Source of the DNA: Toxoplasma gondii ME49
Lineage: Eukaryota; Apicomplexa; Conoidasida; Eucoccidiorida; Sarcocystidae
Reading direction: 5' to 3'
Assembly (NCBI RefSeq): GCF_000006565.2
Contig: NC_031477.1
Coordinates: forward strand, 946,669-1,010,668
DNA: 64,000 bases
This document shows, one piece after another, positions 59,595 through 64,000 of the stretch. The first letter of the stretch is position 1. Every line of letters begins with the position of its first letter. The notes below the pieces were generated by a model, which saw only the letters and a program-made list of their open reading frames with translations, was not told the DNA's origin and did not search any database. The translations under genes were made by a program, and so were the position numbers.

Positions 59595-60772
59595 GTTTTT
59601 CAGCCAGCGTAAGGTGTGCTTCACAGACGTTATTGTCTGGTGCAGTCTTGATTCGCACGTACAAGACTAGCTTACAGCCGCTCAGGGTAATATGCCGCTG
59701 ATTTGGGAGCTGAAAGACGGACTGGCCACGAAATACCGTCCAGTGTAGCGTGGTACACAGAAGGCATCATGTTCTCCGTACGGAGTACACAACGCCGGCT
59801 GTATTTTTGGCGCAATCCGTGGATTACCGCAAGCAACCAAAAAGCGAGACAAAACTGCTGCTCTGGCGTCAGTAGGACCTGTATCATGTGACTGAACGTT
59901 ATTCGACAACCTGGTTTTTTATGGCCTATATTAGTTTAGCAAAAGTGCACTCAAACTCAAAGTATAATGTAATGCAGCATCGATGGTCCCGACCCGCATA
60001 ACGTTTTTCGGGGACTGCGCAAACTGCTCGCAGAGTTCCCGTAACCTACAACATCACTGGATGTGTCCGATCGGCTCGTTTTCTACCTAAGGGAGAATAA
60101 CTACTTCCCATTCTCCGGATTATTTACCCACCGCCCTATCAAAGGAAAAGGGGGCTCTTTGAAATTTACGTAGTTTCGCATGATACGCGTCACCTCCTGC
60201 AACTCTTCAGGGTGACTTATAAGAACCAGAAGCTCTCACCTTTCACCCATTGCTTTAATGTCCATTGGGCGCCGCAGTATTTCAAAATTAAATAACTATT
60301 AAGAGCAGTTTTGGCTCAGCTATCTCACGTCAGCGGCACGCATGGGACAGGCTGCTTGAACGATAGGATCATCTCCTTTCCGCACCTGCCTCATCTATCC
60401 TGGTGACCCATGTAACCTGAAGACACAGTCGTCTGCTACAGTACGCTGACAGACAACGCAGCGTTCGTTCCACCCCTCAGCGACTCGACCACAGAACCTT
60501 AAAGGCAACGAAAACATGAGTGTCTTGGGTCTACAAGTATCAATAGTAAATTCCTTCTGGCTGGGAACGACTTTCCCCACCTTGAACGAAGCGTTATCGC
60601 GTTTCTGCATGTGTCGTGATGCTGAGTCGTGTTTACCCCGAGGCCGCATGTCTTGAACCCCAATCTAGTTCAGCTTTGTATTTCGCTGAGATCCCTTTTT
60701 TCTTACCGTGTTGGCGCTCAGCGTGAGTATGCCTAAGTAGGCATTCGGTGCCCAGTCAGTCATTCTATTAAA
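59595..60772. other. Intergenic span upstream of the secreted protein
   Basis: Contains the NEK 3' flank and the likely promoter of the gene at 60773. A minus-strand 84-codon frame at 60395-60649 is unsupported. I see no RNA gene. Confidence 0.55.
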
Positions 60773-61462
60773 ATGGCTGGAAAGCGCGTACGTGGGGCCG
60801 TGTGCCTCGGCTGCATCGCCGCCTTGGCGACTAGTTGTGAAGCAGCTTTCCAGGGCACCAGCATATCGTCGAACTTTTTTGGCACTCCCTTCCCTGATCC
60901 GCTGCAGTATTTCCTCCGGGCAAACCACTTTCTTTCGCCGGCTTCCATTGCTGATCCTTTTGGATTCCTGTCTCGGGCCACCCCGAGCGACATGTTTCGA
61001 GCACTCACAGAAAACTACAGGATGGCTACGGCTATGCCAGAGCAATTTGTCCGGGCGGCAGCTGATGCCGCGGCTCTGTTGACGATGCAGCAATATGAGC
61101 ACGTCCAAGGTAAAGAGCAGCCTGTTGGTTCACATGAAAGTACATCGTTTGCTTCAACACCATCTCGCGGTTTCTTTATTCCTGGGATGCCGTTCTATCC
61201 GGCGAACTGGATGCCGGCTAAATCAATGTTTCCGCTCGCTGAAAACCCTAACGACTGGTTCATGAACTTCCTTTTTGTTCTATGGGCTGCCCACCACCCA
61301 ACGGAAACGGCGCACTATGTGAAGCTCGCGAAGAGTAGCAAATATCCTGGCTGGGACCACGCGCTTGATGAATCAGGTTCCCTTTCGGGATCCCAGGAGA
61401 GTGTCAGTTACGAGAATCAGTTCACGCGACACCAGAAGACCTCACAACCTGCGACCCATTGA
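60773..61462 (+). CDS. Small secreted protein, single exon, unknown function
   Basis: One uninterrupted frame of 229 residues starts at an ATG in AAAATGG context. The N-terminus is a signal peptide (MAGKRVRGAVCLGCIAALAT, cleavage probably near SCEA-AF). The mature part is rich in Phe, Pro and Ser with repeated 'PF/PFY' patches (FFGTPFPDPLQYF, FIPGMPFYPANW), one moderately hydrophobic segment (WFMNFLFVLWAAHH) and a hydrophilic Ser/Gln tail. No known catalytic motif is visible. Single-exon, signal-peptide, low-homology genes of this size are typical of coccidian dense-granule or other secretory-organelle proteins, so that is a reasonable guess but not shown. It is tandem to NEK and converges on the minus-strand gene at 63965. 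Confidence 0.78.
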   Translation: MAGKRVRGAVCLGCIAALATSCEAAFQGTSISSNFFGTPFPDPLQYFLRANHFLSPASIADPFGFLSRATPSDMFRALTENYRMATAMPEQFVRAAADAAALLTMQQYEHVQGKEQPVGSHESTSFASTPSRGFFIPGMPFYPANWMPAKSMFPLAENPNDWFMNFLFVLWAAHHPTETAHYVKLAKSSKYPGWDHALDESGSLSGSQESVSYENQFTRHQKTSQPATH

Positions 61463-63497
61463 GAATGTGCCCACTGGCGAAACTGGAGCCACTGTAGAGG
61501 AAAGACTGTGAACGGATATTTGCTGTTTCATCCTACATATAGCGATTGCGTGAACGTCAGTATGGTATAAGGCGTAGCAGTGCAGTGGCTGACTCAAGTG
61601 GTCTAAAAAGCAAGAGCCTGCATTCTATGACGGTCTCTCAACCTGACTCTCAAATGGTTATGCTAAACGGATGTAAACCGTTTCCTAACTACCCTGCTGC
61701 TACTCAGTATAATAAACTGAAACTGAACATGCCCAGTATGAAGTTAAAAGACTCGAATCACACTCGCCTGCAGCTGATAGTGGCGTCCTTCTGCAGCAAA
61801 GGAGCACTGACGTAACCGTCACGCCAAGACTCTGCAAAACTGACCAGGAAATATTCTCGTGCTAATAGCGGCACGACTGAGGCTACTCGAGCTAGTCTCC
61901 GTTACTCTTGTGCTACACATGACATACAAGTGCTGTTTCTTCGCAAGACGCGACTTCCGCGTCTTGATGTCATTGTGCACCCTCGTAACACTAGAATGAC
62001 ACATAGCCTCCTCGCGCGCTTCACAGTTATTCATTCAAGGAGTAAGAGTTGGGGTGAAGATAAATTTAGACTTGCGTAAAGTTATCAGACCTGTGGCAGG
62101 AAGAATTATGGAGAAGAGCGGCCACATTTATTTCTCGTCAGAGTTCTGTTCTACTCAGGAGGCTTCTCTACTTGGATAACATGCCAACGAACCGCTTTAC
62201 GATTAATTTAGCTGAATTTTGTATGTTGCAGTATTAGATCTTGTTCCGGTATTCTATATATTGTACCATCTGCCTTGGTTTGAGCGAGCCTATATAATCA
62301 CTTGGAGCATGCTTGCCATAGTGCATGGCTCGACAAAACCCATGATTTTGGCATGATAGCTCATCACTCATTCGCAAACTTCATACGTTGCTGTGCCCTC
62401 TATTAGTCCTACTGAATACAGAACATCACGGAATGTTTCCGACTACATCTAGGTGCCACTCCTCACCTGTGAATAAACAATTCAGCTCTGCTAGTCTCGT
62501 GGCAGCGCCCCCTCTGTTTGCTCGTTGCACCAAAGGCAACTATGCCAAACTGTATTCATACGCCGCGCTTTTCCAATCGTTACAAATTTAGGTTCTCTGA
62601 GATTCTCATTTGACATTCAGGTTTTCCTGCGCTCCTCGGACAGGGGTTTCAAGTGTTAAGTCGACTCCGCCATTGTGCTTGAGAGTGTTGATCGCTGCTG
62701 CTGTGATTCTCAAAGGTGCCCGTACGATTTCACAAGACACGATTATAATGGTGCCAATAGCTCTTTTGACGTTTTTTTGTCATTTTGGGCGGTCCGTGCG
62801 TTGTAGCCATTGGCCCTCTATATACATGCATGTCTTAATTGCCGAGTGTTCTACATAAGCTGTCATCGAGTTCGGTTTTCCCACACTTTGCTTACCTATG
62901 TCAGTTCCACTACACAGGCACATACTGCTACCGTACATTTAGCTGGTTGGCGCTGCATTAGCCCGAAAACAACTTTGGTATGCAGCATGATGCCGAAAGC
63001 CAAGGGCCTCTCTTGGCGAACACACACAATCTCAATCAAGGCCAGACATGTGTACCTCACCATATGTGATAGTCAAACAAGCACAGTTCCTGGTATACCT
63101 CTTCAAAAAGTGGTCTTGACAAGTGATATCCAACAGCCTACACAAATGCCTAAGCGTATACACGGTTTCTGACGAGGGCATCCGCTTGTAAATAGTTGAC
63201 TCTCTCTCCGCCTGTTTGCACGTACTACTGCGCCGCAAACTAGAAACAAGATTTCCACAGCACCGGCGAAGAAAACTGGTCCCCAACCCCAACCCACATG
63301 CCCACCACAAAACAGCCTTTGTCGTCACAATCATACACGCGTGTACAACGCAGGCAGTGGATGACACAGACTTCATTCTTTTGCTCAACTGAAATGTGAC
63401 CCGACACCATTTGAAAAAGACATGCAAGACAAACGCTTTGTCAGAAATCATCCTTTGATTCCCACTCTTCCCTTTCCATTACCATTCCACACTCTCT
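61463..63497. other. Convergent intergenic span
   Basis: Between the secreted-protein stop (+) and the minus-strand gene ending at 63498. A hydrophobic minus-strand frame at 63103-63297 (VFFAGAVEILFLVCGAVV, then arginines) could be a membrane-anchor exon of the gene at 63965, but I could not find a phase-consistent splice. Otherwise nothing is seen. Confidence 0.45.
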
Positions 63498-63965
63498 TCA
63501 TCTTACTGTCCTTTGTCTAACCAAGTTTGTCGCCCAGACGGGGCTACTCTCGCCCACAATACCCCGACACGTCGGTTGACATGCAGGCTGTTGATCCGAT
63601 GACTGTGCCATCAGCTGTAGATCGGGACACGTGATACAAAACTCAATGCGCTGGGTCGCGTAGCCGGGGGGCGCTGCGCCAAAAGACATCCGGAAGCCAA
63701 AATCAATTCATGGTGCCTGAGCGTCCGTCAGGCCTGACGGGATGCGGTCCATCCAAGTGTTGCGTAAACAGTACTGACCAAAGGAATCCGCGGGTGCTAC
63801 TGCCTGATTCGATGGAGGAATTCTATGACCAGAAAGAGGGGTGTCGAACTGGTCTGAAAACATCTCCGTATACAACACCTCAGCGTCGTCTCCCGGTGTA
63901 GCACACGCGCGGACGAGCGCGAGCAAAGACAGCAACAAAGTCTCTCCACCCCGTAGCAACGGCAT
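63498..63965 (-). CDS. Small secreted Cys-containing protein (tentative)
   Basis: Two exons, transcribed from an ATG at 63965: 63779-63965 and 63498-63673, phase-consistent, about 120 residues. A signal peptide (TLLLSLLALVRACA) is followed by an acidic stretch, and exon 2 holds five cysteines (FCITCPDLQ, PACQPTCRG), suggesting disulphide bonds in an exported protein. Exon 1 alone would read on to a TGA at 63708 if not spliced. A donor at the end of NL (63522) could link to further exons downstream, such as the hydrophobic frame at 63103-63297, which would make it a membrane protein. No family recognised. Confidence 0.45.
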
Positions 63966-64000
63966 TGTATACCGTTCTACGTGATCACGATGGCGGACAA

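Noticed and set aside
1..64000. CRISPR arrays, bacterial operons, rRNA genes, integrated viral or transposon genes
   Set aside because: No spaced direct repeats, no polycistronic layout, and no reverse transcriptase, transposase or capsid-like frame was seen.

Overview
The window reads as nuclear DNA of a tissue-cyst-forming coccidian (Toxoplasma, Hammondia, Neospora or Besnoitia type). The grounds are many GT-AG introns of roughly 0.1-1.6 kb, long low-complexity insertions inside conserved enzymes, scattered TGCATGC motifs, a CPW-WPC protein (an apicomplexan/chromerid family), a leucyl-tRNA synthetase with a plastid-type leader, and a vacuolar iron transporter. From memory, unchecked, the Toxoplasma gondii VIT and one NADP isocitrate dehydrogenase have neighbouring locus numbers, which fits this gene order.

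Layout: (-) 1-3719 Sec7 ARF exchange factor, cut by the window edge; (+) 6788-9964 membrane protein of unknown function, tentative model; (+) 12851-17317 VIT; (-) 19286-24838 protein with three Unkempt-like CCCH fingers joined to a degenerate IRE1/RNase L-like kinase plus KEN-like region; (+) 26202-28040 CPW-WPC secreted protein; (-) 29331-31907 NADP isocitrate dehydrogenase; (+) 35948-40414 drug/metabolite transporter; (-) 42425-45320 three-RRM protein; (-) 46899-52314 organellar leucyl-tRNA synthetase; (-) 55118-55997 small protein with a mitochondrial-type leader, tentative; (+) 56086-59594 NEK kinase; (+) 60773-61462 secreted single-exon protein; (-) 63498-63965 small secreted protein, tentative.

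Exon models were built by hand: exons were joined only where GT...AG boundaries and reading phase agree, and the total coding length of every joined model is a multiple of three. The genes do not form an operon or an obvious shared pathway. Common themes are organelle-directed enzymes (LeuRS, IDH), membrane transport (VIT, DMT), membrane traffic (Sec7), post-transcriptional control (RRM protein, CCCH protein) and secretion.

The most unusual locus is the CCCH/IRE1-like fusion at 19286-24838. Its kinase catalytic-loop aspartate and the KEN nuclease residues appear lost. Second is the LeuRS, whose editing domain lacks both hallmark editing motifs. Intergenic spans are long (1-4 kb) and show no further convincing genes, tRNAs or CRISPR arrays.
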